The translations under genes were made by a program, and so were the position numbers. Shown here piece after piece: positions 17,695 to 26,197 of a DNA stretch of 38,693 nucleotides. This stretch comes from an uncultured Alphaproteobacteria bacterium (GTDB taxonomy: Bacteria; Pseudomonadota; Alphaproteobacteria; UBA11222): contig CALAQW010000142.1 in the NCBI GenBank assembly GCA_937888955.1, positions 1 through 38,693 on the forward strand, written 5' to 3'. Every line of letters starts with the position of its first letter. Position 1 is the first letter of the stretch. The notes under the pieces were generated by a model. It was not told the origin of the DNA. It ran no database searches and was given only the letters and a program-made list of their open reading frames with translations.

Positions 17695-18396
17695 ATGTTT
17701 GCATTGACGCCGGCTGAAATCGAGGTTTTGAGCCTGTCATTGAAGGTTGCGTCCGTTGCCGTGATTGGCAGCTTGCCTGTCGGTGTGCTGGTTGCTTTTG
17801 CGTTGGCGCGTGGGCGATTCCCGGGGCGAATCTTTCTTGATGTTCTTGTGCATTTCCCGATTATCGCACCGCCAATTGTGGTGGGGTATTTGCTGCTGAT
17901 GATGTTCAGTCGGCAAAGTCCGCTGGGCGGCTGGCTTTTCGATCAGTTCGGAATCTCGGTGGCATTCAGCTGGCAGGCGGCTGCGATTGCTGCGGGGGTC
18001 ATGGGGTTCCCGCTCATGGTGCGCAGTATTCGCCTGTCGATCGAGCTGATCGACCGACGCCTGGAAACAGCTGCACAGACGCTGGGGGCACCACCGCTGC
18101 GTGTCTTTGCGACGGTGACGTTGCCACTGGCTTTGCCCGGTGTCCTGACCGGTTTGACATTGGCGTTTGCCCGCGCGCTGGGCGAATTTGGTGCGACAAT
18201 CGTTTTTGCGGCAAATATACCGGGGCAAACACGCACATTGCCGCTGGCGCTTTATACGGAACTGCAAATTCCGGGGCAGGATTTCGCCGCTGTCAGACTT
18301 ATGCTTTTATCCCTGGCGCTTGCTGTGGGGGCATTGGTGATATCGGAACTCATCAGCCGTCAATTGGGCAAGCGGGTTGTCGGTATGGCATATTGA
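17695..18396 (+). CDS. modB: Molybdate ABC importer, permease ModB
   Basis: ModB forms the membrane channel of the molybdate importer. The 233 residues contain about five to six membrane segments. ModB-typical sequence includes HFPIIAPPIVVGYLLLMMF near 61, the EAA-type loop ETAAQTLGAPPLRVFATVTLPLA, and GEFGATIVFAANIPGQTRTLPLALY. The ribosome site is poor (GAACACAT), so expression may depend on context. The ATPase modC, normally next, is absent; a small biotinyl-domain gene follows instead. The 148-base gap from the chemoreceptor shows no convincing terminator. Confidence 0.93.
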   Translation: MFALTPAEIEVLSLSLKVASVAVIGSLPVGVLVAFALARGRFPGRIFLDVLVHFPIIAPPIVVGYLLLMMFSRQSPLGGWLFDQFGISVAFSWQAAAIAAGVMGFPLMVRSIRLSIELIDRRLETAAQTLGAPPLRVFATVTLPLALPGVLTGLTLAFARALGEFGATIVFAANIPGQTRTLPLALYTELQIPGQDFAAVRLMLLSLALAVGALVISELISRQLGKRVVGMAY

Positions 18397-18432
18397 GCGG
18401 ACGGGCGGCGATCATGAAGAAGGGAAACAAGT

Positions 18433-18654
18433 GTGGCGCGGATTGATGTTGTCAGTGAAATCGCGGGTAAAGTCTGGAAGATTTCCGCCGACCCCGGCAC
18501 GGCGCTGGAGGAGGAGGATGACGTTTTAATTCTTGAATCGATGAAGATGGAAATTCCTGTTCCCGCACCCGCCGCGGGCAAATTGGTTGAGTTGCTGGTG
18601 CGTGAAGGCGATGACGTTGCGGAAGGGCAGGCCGTCGCGGTAATCGAGGGCTAG
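18433..18654 (+). CDS. Stand-alone biotinyl/lipoyl-attachment domain protein
   Basis: The 73 residues make up one complete biotinyl domain with the attachment motif ESMKMEIPV (lysine 38) and the second half DDVAEGQAVAVIE. MKM with a following E and P points to biotin rather than lipoate. Such carriers serve acyl-CoA or pyruvate carboxylases, but no carboxylase gene is nearby. The start is GTG at 18433, preceded by AGAAGGG. It lies 36 bases after modB on the same strand. Its TAG stop overlaps the stop codon of the opposing kinase gene. Confidence 0.87.
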   Translation: MARIDVVSEIAGKVWKISADPGTALEEEDDVLILESMKMEIPVPAPAAGKLVELLVREGDDVAEGQAVAVIEG

Positions 18655-20057
18655 TTCTGTTGCGTTTGACGTGCTTGGGGTTGCGGCCTGCCTGCGATGA
18701 TCTTCTCGGATGGCCATACCAGATAGGCGGTGGTGCCGCTGCCTTGTTCCGAACGGATTTCGATTGACGCGCCCTGTCGTTCGGCAAGCGCTTTTGCAAG
18801 CGGAAGGCCAAGCCCCATGGCGCCAAGCTGGCTGCCGCTCCTATCGGTCTGCTCAAAAGGGTTGAGAACACGGTCTGCCATCTCAGCCGTCATGCCGATG
18901 CCTTTATCGATAACCGCGATCGCCAAATCGCCATTGTCGCGCCAGTCCGTGGAAATTGTGACCGTCTGCTCCGGTTTGGAGAATTTGATCGCGTTGGAAA
19001 GCAGGGCCGACAAAATCTGAATGACGTGCTTCCGGTCGCCAATAAGGTCGATTTGCAAGTCGGGTGTCGTGGCGACGAGTGTAATGCCGTGTTGCCGGGC
19101 AAGCTGTGTATTTTGCTTTATTGCCTGCTCGAGAATATCCGGCAGGCGAAACGGCTCATCAATCGGTTCAAGTTCACCGCTTTCCAGTTTGGTCAAATCC
19201 AGTATGTCATTGATCATCCCCAGAAGGCGATCGCTGCTATCGACAATATCCGTGACATAATCGTCGTATCGATCATCTCCCAGCGCGCCATGGACTTTTT
19301 GCTGCATTAATTCGCTGAAGCCGATAATTGCGTTTAACGGTGTACGCAATTGATGGCTGACAGTTGCCAGGAAACGCGACTTCGCGGCATTGGCATAGTT
19401 CGCTTCCGCCAGTGAAAGATTGAGTTTTGCGACAAGCTCCTTATTTGCCTGCCGAAGGGCCAGGGCATTCGCAACATCCTGGTTGCTGTTCCAGCCTGCG
19501 CGAAAGAAAATCGCGGCAGTGCCAATAAGGACCAGTGCCAGAACAAGCTCGTTGGCAGTTCCCGCAACTATCAGTTTCGCCAGAACAGGCAAATTAATGC
19601 AAAACAGGGCAACTAGCATTGCCGGGCGGTAGAGCATGAATGTTGTGGCGGTGGAGACGTTTGCCAAAGCGATAATGGCCGAAATGATGATCAGCTGTTC
19701 GGTCTCGTGAACGTGCCAATAGAGGAAGATCAGGCTCGACCATAGTGTGCAGGTCAGCCCGGCATATCCGGTTAGCATTAGCTCCGCCACGTCCAATCGG
19801 GTTTCGCGCATGGCGGTCTTCCTGATGAAGCGGGCAACGGGCAGACCTGCGAGTGCAAGCAGACTAAAACTCGCCAGCCAGACCGACAGCGGAGCCCAAA
19901 GCGCCTGACTGGGGATAAGATAAAGCCCGACCAGAACTGTTGCCGTCACGACGATCAGCATGTCCTTGCCAAGGCCTTGTGCCAGAAGTACGAGTTGTGC
20001 CGCCCGGACTGACTTTGGCAAATTGCTGATTTCTGCAGACCGCTTACTTTGCCACAT
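18651..20057 (-). CDS. Membrane sensor histidine kinase (orphan)
   Basis: I prefer the ATG at 20057 (MWQSKRSAEISN); the track start at 20144 is a TTG with GAGG directly against it. The 468-residue protein has about five to six hydrophobic helices in residues 30-190, with no recognisable extracellular sensor domain. A short coiled linker leads to a HisKA domain with H235 in FLATVSHQLRTPLNAIIGFSE. The ATPase boxes are SNAIKFS, VIDKGIGM and GLGLPLAKALAERQG. There is no receiver domain and no response regulator nearby. The kinase core closely resembles that of the Amt-kinase fusion two genes away, suggesting a shared partner or duplication. Its stop overlaps that of the biotinyl gene. Confidence 0.88.
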   Translation of the reverse strand: MWQSKRSAEISNLPKSVRAAQLVLLAQGLGKDMLIVVTATVLVGLYLIPSQALWAPLSVWLASFSLLALAGLPVARFIRKTAMRETRLDVAELMLTGYAGLTCTLWSSLIFLYWHVHETEQLIIISAIIALANVSTATTFMLYRPAMLVALFCINLPVLAKLIVAGTANELVLALVLIGTAAIFFRAGWNSNQDVANALALRQANKELVAKLNLSLAEANYANAAKSRFLATVSHQLRTPLNAIIGFSELMQQKVHGALGDDRYDDYVTDIVDSSDRLLGMINDILDLTKLESGELEPIDEPFRLPDILEQAIKQNTQLARQHGITLVATTPDLQIDLIGDRKHVIQILSALLSNAIKFSKPEQTVTISTDWRDNGDLAIAVIDKGIGMTAEMADRVLNPFEQTDRSGSQLGAMGLGLPLAKALAERQGASIEIRSEQGSGTTAYLVWPSEKIIAGRPQPQARQTQQN

Positions 20058-20270
20058 GAAAGCCCAACAGATAGGTGGAAGCCCGTCAATGACGGGACTT
20101 GTGATGAATTTGCAAAATATGCGCTGACGCAGACTGACTAACAAACCTCAACGACAGTCATAGTGCAAATTTGTAAATAAATCCGGAATTAGACTGTCTC
20201 GGGACTGCGGCATTGGGCGTAAGGAACTGAACGACGAGTTTCCCGGTTTCGTTATATGCCAGCGCGAACG

Positions 20271-20723
20271 TCAGCTAGTCGGACTTAGTAATACAACCGG
20301 GATATCGCGGGCGGACCGGTCCTGATAAACCTGATAATCGGGGTACATGGCTGTCAGCTTTGGCCATAGTTCGGCTTTTTCATCGCGTGTCGCAATGCGG
20401 GATAAAACCTTGAATGACTGTGCACCGGCCTGAATTTCCGCATTCGGATCGTTACGCAGATTTACAAACCAGGCGGGATGTTTATCTGCGCCGCCATAGG
20501 AGGCGACGACGGCATAACCGTCATCTGTTTTCAAATACAAAATCGCAACAGTCCGCTTCTTGCCGGTTTTCGCGCCCCGGCTCGTCAGGAGCAAGACTGG
20601 CGAGTTAAAGGCTGTTCCGCCTATCCTGCCGCCTGATAGTCGGTAGATAAGTATGTGAAGCCGGGTCCCCAGTTTTGCAAGCCAGTGACCGAAACCTGAA
20701 CCTTTGGGTTTTGGCGGTGCCAT
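20271..20723 (-). CDS. Ddn/F420-type nitroreductase-family protein
   Basis: The 150 residues fit the family of deazaflavin (F420)-dependent nitroreductase-like proteins, a split beta-barrel fold. Motifs are LLLTSRGAKTGKKRTVAILYL, then VVASYGGADKHPAWFVNLRNDPNAEIQ. The family is best known in actinobacteria; many proteobacterial members are uncharacterised and may bind another flavin or heme. Its cofactor cannot be told from sequence. It lies between two histidine-kinase genes on the same strand, with gaps of 213 and 186 bases, so co-transcription is uncertain. Confidence 0.82.
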   Translation of the reverse strand: MAPPKPKGSGFGHWLAKLGTRLHILIYRLSGGRIGGTAFNSPVLLLTSRGAKTGKKRTVAILYLKTDDGYAVVASYGGADKHPAWFVNLRNDPNAEIQAGAQSFKVLSRIATRDEKAELWPKLTAMYPDYQVYQDRSARDIPVVLLSPTS

Positions 20724-20909
20724 CTTTCCAACATCGCTGACATATTACCGATGCTGGCAATCATCTCAATTTATTCTGAATGATGGCAAGTATTAGTTTT
20801 GCCAAAGGCAATAAAGCAATCAGCGAGCCATCTCTCCGCGGCCTGGCTTTGGTTGCGCCGGATTTTATTATTAACGTAACTATCGTCGCCTATGTGGGGC
20901 TTCACGGCG

Positions 20910-23093
20910 TCAGATTCTCGCAAGCTTCTGTCCGGACTTCACAATACGGTCTGCCGGCAGACGAACAATTGCCCGGGTACCGACGCCCGGTTCGCTTTCG
21001 AGCAGAAATGTCCCGCAGTGAAGCCGGACCAGCGCGGCGACCAGCGGCAATCCAAGCCCGGTTCCCTGCGCTTTGTTGGTCGTAGCTGCATTACTTGTAT
21101 CGCCGATTTGCTCAAATGGCAGCAATGCCCGGTCGATTTGCGAGCGGGCGATGCCAATGCCTGTATCTTCAATTTTGATTGCAATGCGGCCATCGGCTTC
21201 AATCAGGGCAGTCACGCTTACAGCCCCGCCGCTGGGCGTAAACTTGACAGCGTTGGAAAGCAAATTGAGGATAATCTGCCGCATCGCGCGCAAATCGGCC
21301 CAGATATAGGGGAAATCAGCAGGAACATTATTAGACAACTGAACGTTGTTTTCTTCCGCACGCCGGCGAATCATGGGCATCACCGACTCAACCGCCTCAA
21401 ACAAATTGAATTGTGATTCTTCCAGTTCGCGTTTGTTGGCGTCGATTTTCGAAAGATCCAGAATATCGTTGATCAGGCTGAGCAGATGCTGACCAGCATT
21501 GTGTATATCCTGCGCATATTCCTTATATTGCGGTGTGCCAACCGGTCCCATCAATTCAGTATTCATAATCTCCGAAAAGCCAATGATGGCATTGAGCGGC
21601 GTTCTTAGTTCGTGGCTCATATTCGCAAGGAATTGCGACTTTGCGGTATTCGCGATGTCTGCTTCTTCCTTGGCTTGCCGCAGTTTTACGGCGACCTGTT
21701 CGCGTGCGGCAACTTCAGAAACAAAGCGCTTGCGTACACCATTATAGCGCCGGGCGACTTCACCGGCTTCGGTAAATGGTTCCACCGGAACGGTCGCGGT
21801 AAAATCGCCGCTGTTCCGCTGATGCTCCATAACCTCCAATACTTCAAAAAGCGCTGTACTGGCACCATGCTCGGAGACATTAAGCCCGCGCTTTTCATCA
21901 TAAGCGCTGACGCGCAGGGCGCTGAAGTAATTGGCAATTTTGAGTACAACGAAGCCGACGGTAAAAGCATAAAAACCATTTGCTGCAATGCCTGCGAATT
22001 GCGCAAATAGCTGTTGTGGGCGCGAAAGCCCAGTGCCCAGAATTTCCAGATTGCCGAACAGCGCGACCGCAAGCGTGCCCCAGACGCCGGCAGCCAGATG
22101 AACCGGAATGGCGTCGACCGCGTCGTCAATCTGTGCCCAGATCAAAAGATTGGAGGCAAATATTGCAATAATCCCGCCGGTCGCCCCGATGATGATTGCA
22201 GAAACCGGCCCGACAGCGTGACAACCCGCAGTGATCGATACCAGGCCAGCAAGAACCCCGCACATTGTGCGCACGACATTCGGTCCATGGTTGTCTGAAC
22301 ACCAACTCATCGCTAACGCCGCCATGCCGCCCGCGCAGGATGCCAGCAAGGTGTTCAGCAAAATCGGTGGCACATTATTGCTGAACAGTAACGTGCTGCC
22401 GCCATTAAAGCCAAACCAGCCTAGCCACAATAAAAACATGCCCAATGCAGCCAGCGGAATATCATGGCCCTCAATGGCTTTACCTTGTGGGCCAAAACGG
22501 CCAATGCGCGGGCCGATCGTCAGGATGGCCGCAAGCGCGATCCATCCGCCTGTGGAATGAACGACTGTCGAGCCAGCAAAGTCGACAAAGCCCATTTGCG
22601 CAAGCCAGCCTGGCGCGTCTTCATAAAGTGCACCGGCCCAGGCCCAATGTCCGAAAACAGGATAGACAATGCCGGAAAGAAGGCCGGCAACGATGAGATA
22701 ACCGCTGAACTTCATCCTTTCTGCGACCGCGCCGGAAACGATCGTAACCGCGGTGCCGCAGAAGGCGAGCTGAAACAGAAAAAAGGCGGTTGTTTGGGCG
22801 CTGTAGAAGTTACGTGAATCAGCATGCCCGAACAAGAAATCTGTCGTGCCGATCCAGCCAAGCGTCGACGCGCCGAACATGATGCCAAATCCGAAACACC
22901 AATAGACAAGACTCGACAGACAGAAGTCGGCAACGTTCTTGATCGCTACATTGATAGAATTCTTCGCGCGGACAAGGCCGCTTTCAAGACAGGCAAAGCC
23001 AGCCTGCATTCCCATGACAAGAATTGTACAGGCCAGTACCCAAAAAATATCGATTCCGGGCCCGCTATTTGTAGCTAGAAGTTCGCCAGACAT
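20910..23093 (-). CDS. Ammonium transporter-histidine kinase fusion (Amt-HK)
   Basis: The 727 residues join a full Amt channel (about 1-410) to a histidine kinase (about 480-720). Amt features kept are the pore twin histidines H179 (STVVHSTGG) and H332 (IPVHLAAGVWG), the phenylalanine gate region FQLAF (107-111), F229 in WFGFNGGS, and the C-terminal tail GLNVSEHG. A helical linker follows, then HisKA with H494 (FLANMSHELRTPLNAIIGFSE) and ATPase boxes NLLSNAVKF, IEDTGIGI, GTGLGLPL. There is no receiver domain. Amt-kinase fusions are known as ammonium sensors (for example Ks-Amt5 of Kuenenia). The intact pore residues leave open both transport and sensing. The ATG follows GGGGGAG. No glnK or response regulator is in the window. 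Confidence 0.93.
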   Translation of the reverse strand: MSGELLATNSGPGIDIFWVLACTILVMGMQAGFACLESGLVRAKNSINVAIKNVADFCLSSLVYWCFGFGIMFGASTLGWIGTTDFLFGHADSRNFYSAQTTAFFLFQLAFCGTAVTIVSGAVAERMKFSGYLIVAGLLSGIVYPVFGHWAWAGALYEDAPGWLAQMGFVDFAGSTVVHSTGGWIALAAILTIGPRIGRFGPQGKAIEGHDIPLAALGMFLLWLGWFGFNGGSTLLFSNNVPPILLNTLLASCAGGMAALAMSWCSDNHGPNVVRTMCGVLAGLVSITAGCHAVGPVSAIIIGATGGIIAIFASNLLIWAQIDDAVDAIPVHLAAGVWGTLAVALFGNLEILGTGLSRPQQLFAQFAGIAANGFYAFTVGFVVLKIANYFSALRVSAYDEKRGLNVSEHGASTALFEVLEVMEHQRNSGDFTATVPVEPFTEAGEVARRYNGVRKRFVSEVAAREQVAVKLRQAKEEADIANTAKSQFLANMSHELRTPLNAIIGFSEIMNTELMGPVGTPQYKEYAQDIHNAGQHLLSLINDILDLSKIDANKRELEESQFNLFEAVESVMPMIRRRAEENNVQLSNNVPADFPYIWADLRAMRQIILNLLSNAVKFTPSGGAVSVTALIEADGRIAIKIEDTGIGIARSQIDRALLPFEQIGDTSNAATTNKAQGTGLGLPLVAALVRLHCGTFLLESEPGVGTRAIVRLPADRIVKSGQKLARI

Positions 23094-23235
23094 TCATCTC
23101 CCCCAGAGGAGTTACGCAAATTACTAAAACGCGCCCAAGCATGTGACGCGCAGCCCGCCACACAACAGTTTCGTGTGATTGCTCAGGATATTAACCTTAA
23201 AGGGCAGGGGGAGAGTAAATTTTTGAAGTTAATAG

Positions 23236-23277
23236 TTTGTAAACTGACCGGCATGCCAACTTGCCATGCCGGTCAGT
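23236..23277 (-). terminator. Terminator hairpin after asd
   Basis: A perfect 13-bp inverted repeat ACTGACCGGCATG / CATGCCGGTCAGT (23243-23255 and 23265-23277) has a 9-base loop. It lies 16 bases after the asd stop. On the minus strand it is followed only by TTTACAAAC, so the U-tract is short, but stem strength and position fit a terminator that separates asd from the Amt-kinase gene. Confidence 0.7.
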
Positions 23278-23292
23278 CACATGCGTGTATGT

Positions 23293-24318
23293 CTAACCGC
23301 GCGGTTTGGTCAGATGTCTTGCGATTAATTGTTCGGCGATCTGTACGGCATTGAGGGCTGCGCCTTTACGCAGATTGTCCGATACAACCCACATTGCAAG
23401 ACCGTTTTCAGTCGTGATGTCATCCCGAATCCGCGAAATATAGGTTGCGTATTCGCCGACGCATTCAACAGGGGTGATATAGCCGCCATCTTCGCGCTTA
23501 TCGACCACCATGCAGCCGGGCGATTCGCGCAGCAGATCCCGCGCTTCTTCCGCACTCAGAGGTTGCTCAAGCTCAATGTTGACAGCTTCGGAATGGCCGA
23601 CGAAGACAGGGACGCGGACACATGTCGCAGTAACCTTGATTGCGGAATCGATGATCTTCTTGACCTCGACCACCATCTTCCATTCTTCCTTGGTCGAACC
23701 GTCATCCAGGAACACATCGATATGGGGGATAACATTGAATGCGATTTGTTTCGTGAAGACATCCTTTTCGATCGGGTCCGAGACGAACACAGCGCGGGTC
23801 TGCTGAAACAATTCATCCATGCCGGCCTTGCCTGCCCCAGAAGCCGACTGATAGGTCGATACAATAACGCGCTTGATCTTTGCGCGGTCATGCAGCGGCT
23901 TGAGTGCCACGACAAGCTGGGCTGTCGAGCAGTTGGGGTTGGCGATGATCCGCTTTTTGGTATAGCCCGCCAGCGCATCGCCATTTACTTCTGGCACGAT
24001 GAGCGGGACATCGGGATCCATGCGGAACTTGCTTGAATTATCGATGACAACACAGCCCGCAGCCGCGACTTTCGGCGCATATTCTTCTGAAATACTGCCG
24101 CCCGCAGAAAACAGGGCGATATCGGTATCGCTGAAGTCATAGTGTTCGAGAACTTTTGCCTTCAGCGTCTTGTCGCCGTAAGAGACTTCCGTGCCAAGAC
24201 TGCGCCGTGATGCCAAAGCGACAACGTCGCTGGCCGGAAATTGCCGTTCGGCCAGAATGTTCAACATTTCCCGACCAACCGCGCCCGTAGCGCCAACAAC
24301 CGCAACTCGATAACCCAT
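23293..24318 (-). CDS. asd: Aspartate-semialdehyde dehydrogenase
   Basis: Asd reduces beta-aspartyl phosphate to aspartate semialdehyde, the branch point to lysine/diaminopimelate, threonine and methionine. The 341 residues begin with the NADP-binding VAVVGATGAVGREML. They contain the catalytic cysteine C130 in NPNCSTAQLVVAL, the STYQSASGAGKAGMDEL segment and VGHSEAVNIELEQPL. Length and motifs are those of the Gram-negative USG-1-like/Asd family. It is the last gene of the minus-strand block, 53 bases after leuB, and is followed by a strong hairpin. Confidence 0.96.
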   Translation of the reverse strand: MGYRVAVVGATGAVGREMLNILAERQFPASDVVALASRRSLGTEVSYGDKTLKAKVLEHYDFSDTDIALFSAGGSISEEYAPKVAAAGCVVIDNSSKFRMDPDVPLIVPEVNGDALAGYTKKRIIANPNCSTAQLVVALKPLHDRAKIKRVIVSTYQSASGAGKAGMDELFQQTRAVFVSDPIEKDVFTKQIAFNVIPHIDVFLDDGSTKEEWKMVVEVKKIIDSAIKVTATCVRVPVFVGHSEAVNIELEQPLSAEEARDLLRESPGCMVVDKREDGGYITPVECVGEYATYISRIRDDITTENGLAMWVVSDNLRKGAALNAVQIAEQLIARHLTKPRG

Positions 24319-24371
24319 TTGCCTTACTCTCCCGGTGACCCGGGTACGATAGCAAACCCGGGTATAAAAAA

Positions 24372-25484
24372 TTATGCAGTCAGCTTTTCAAGCTCACGTA
24401 CGATCGCATCGCCCATGACTTCGGTGGAAACCTTTGCCATTCCCGGCTGCATGATATCGGCTGTGCGCAGACCGCCCGCCAACACATTCTCAATTGCCTT
24501 ATCGAGCAAGTCAGCTTCTTCGGGCAAATCATAAGAATAGCGCAGCGCCATGCCGAAGCTGAGTATTGTGGCAATCGGATTGGCAAGCCCCTTGCCAGCG
24601 ATATCGGGTGCCGATCCATGGACCGGCTCATACATTGCCTTGGCGCGCCCTTGGGCATCGCGCATGCCGAGCGCGGCGGATGGCAGCATGCCCAATGAGC
24701 CCGTCAGCATCGCCGCGACGTCGGACAGCATATCACCAAACAGATTATCTGTAACGATGACGTCGAACTGTTTGGGTTCCCGGACAAGCTGCATGCCACA
24801 ATTATCGGCCAGGATGTGCTGAAGCTGAACATCAGGAAATTCGGTGTCGTGAACTTTCGTCACTTCCTCACGCCACAGCAGGCCCGATTCCATCACATTC
24901 GCTTTCTCTGACGAATGCACCAGATTGTTCCGCTTGCGTGCAAGATCGAACGCGACACGCGCTACCCGGCGAATTTCCTCGCCTGTATAGACTTGTGTGT
25001 TCACGCCCCGACGGTCACCATTCGGCATGTTTTCGATGCCGCGCGGCTCACCAAAATAAACGCCGCCCGTCAGCTCACGAACAATTAGAATGTCCAGCCC
25101 GCTGACAAGTTCCGGCTTAAGCGATGATGCTTTCGCCAATGCCTCGAAACAGATAGCAGGGCGCAGATTGGCAAACAGATCCATTTCCTTGCGCAGACGC
25201 AGAAGCGCGGCCTCCGGGCGCAGTTCAAAATCGACATTATCCCATTGTGGGCCACCGACCGCCCCAAAAAGCACCGCATCCGTTCGCATGGCCTTTTCAA
25301 GCGTTTCATCGGTCAATGGCGTGCCATGCGCCTCGTAAGATGCGCCGCCGACAAGCCCTTCATCAATGTCAAAGCTGATCGAGCGTCGCCGGTCCAGCCA
25401 ATCGATGACGCGACGCACCTCGCGCATGGCTTCGGGCCCGATCCCATCCCCGGGCAGCATCAATAAACTTCTGTTACTAGACAT
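24372..25484 (-). CDS. leuB: 3-isopropylmalate dehydrogenase
   Basis: LeuB oxidatively decarboxylates 3-isopropylmalate in leucine synthesis using NAD. I chose the ATG at 25484 ([18 protein letters not shown]) because TGGGGAT lies just upstream and this is the normal LeuB N-terminus. The 370 residues include [11 protein letters not shown], the substrate/metal motif [35 protein letters not shown] and [18 protein letters not shown]. It is 91 bases downstream of leuD. A paralogous dehydrogenase of different specificity is encoded at 36609. Confidence 0.96.
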   Translation of the reverse strand: MSSNRSLLMLPGDGIGPEAMREVRRVIDWLDRRRSISFDIDEGLVGGASYEAHGTPLTDETLEKAMRTDAVLFGAVGGPQWDNVDFELRPEAALLRLRKEMDLFANLRPAICFEALAKASSLKPELVSGLDILIVRELTGGVYFGEPRGIENMPNGDRRGVNTQVYTGEEIRRVARVAFDLARKRNNLVHSSEKANVMESGLLWREEVTKVHDTEFPDVQLQHILADNCGMQLVREPKQFDVIVTDNLFGDMLSDVAAMLTGSLGMLPSAALGMRDAQGRAKAMYEPVHGSAPDIAGKGLANPIATILSFGMALRYSYDLPEEADLLDKAIENVLAGGLRTADIMQPGMAKVSTEVMGDAIVRELEKLTA

Positions 25485-25575
25485 ACATCCCCATTTCCCA
25501 ATAACTAATATGCCTATCACAGCCTCATGGCTGACAACGGCATGTAAATAATTTCCGTCTTATCAAGCGACCTAT

Positions 25576-26181
25576 CTACAGCCAAGGCTGGCTGATTTCG
25601 CGTTTGCCTTCAAATTCCGTAATTGCTGCCTCTTTTTGTAATGTCAAGCCGATGTCATCGAGCCCCTCGATCAGGCATTGCTTGCGAAAACCGTCGATAT
25701 TGAAGGCGATCGCGCCGCCGTCGGGCCCCTCAATCTGCTGTTTCTCAAGATCAACGGTCAATGTCGCATTGGCACCGCGGGCTGCATCGTCAAGCAGTTT
25801 ATCGACTTCTTCCTGCGGCAGGACAATCGGCAGAATGCCGTTCTTGAAGCAGTTATTATAAAAAATATCAGCAAAACTCGGGGCGATGACGCAGCGGATG
25901 CCGAAATCAAGCAATGCCCAGGGGGCGTGCTCACGGCTTGAACCGCAGCCGAAATTTTCACCGGTGATCAGGATCTGCGCTTGCCGGTAGGCAGGTTTAT
26001 TCAAAACGAAATCCGCGACCTCTGATCCGTCTTCCTTGTAACGCATCTCATCGAACAGGTTCTTGCCCAGACCAGAGCGTTTGATGGTCTTCAGAAACTG
26101 CTTTGGAATGATCATATCGGTATCGATATTGATCAGAGGAAGCGGCGCGGCAATCCCGGTCAGCTTGACGAATTTTTCCAT
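25576..26181 (-). CDS. leuD: 3-isopropylmalate dehydratase small subunit
   Basis: LeuD pairs with LeuC to isomerise 2- to 3-isopropylmalate. I chose the ATG at 26181 ([16 protein letters not shown]), preceded by AAGGA, over the track's upstream start that extends into leuC. The 201 residues have the swivel-domain motifs [14 protein letters not shown] and [17 protein letters not shown]. Length is typical of the proteobacterial LeuD1 type. It lies 16 bases after leuC. Confidence 0.96.
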   Translation of the reverse strand: MEKFVKLTGIAAPLPLINIDTDMIIPKQFLKTIKRSGLGKNLFDEMRYKEDGSEVADFVLNKPAYRQAQILITGENFGCGSSREHAPWALLDFGIRCVIAPSFADIFYNNCFKNGILPIVLPQEEVDKLLDDAARGANATLTVDLEKQQIEGPDGGAIAFNIDGFRKQCLIEGLDDIGLTLQKEAAITEFEGKREISQPWL

Positions 26182-26197
26182 GATCTCGCGTCCTTCC

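Noticed and set aside
20780-21085. 101-aa plus-strand ORF in the gap after the Amt-kinase gene
   Set aside because: It has no ribosome site and runs antisense into the kinase gene. Its composition is not protein-like.
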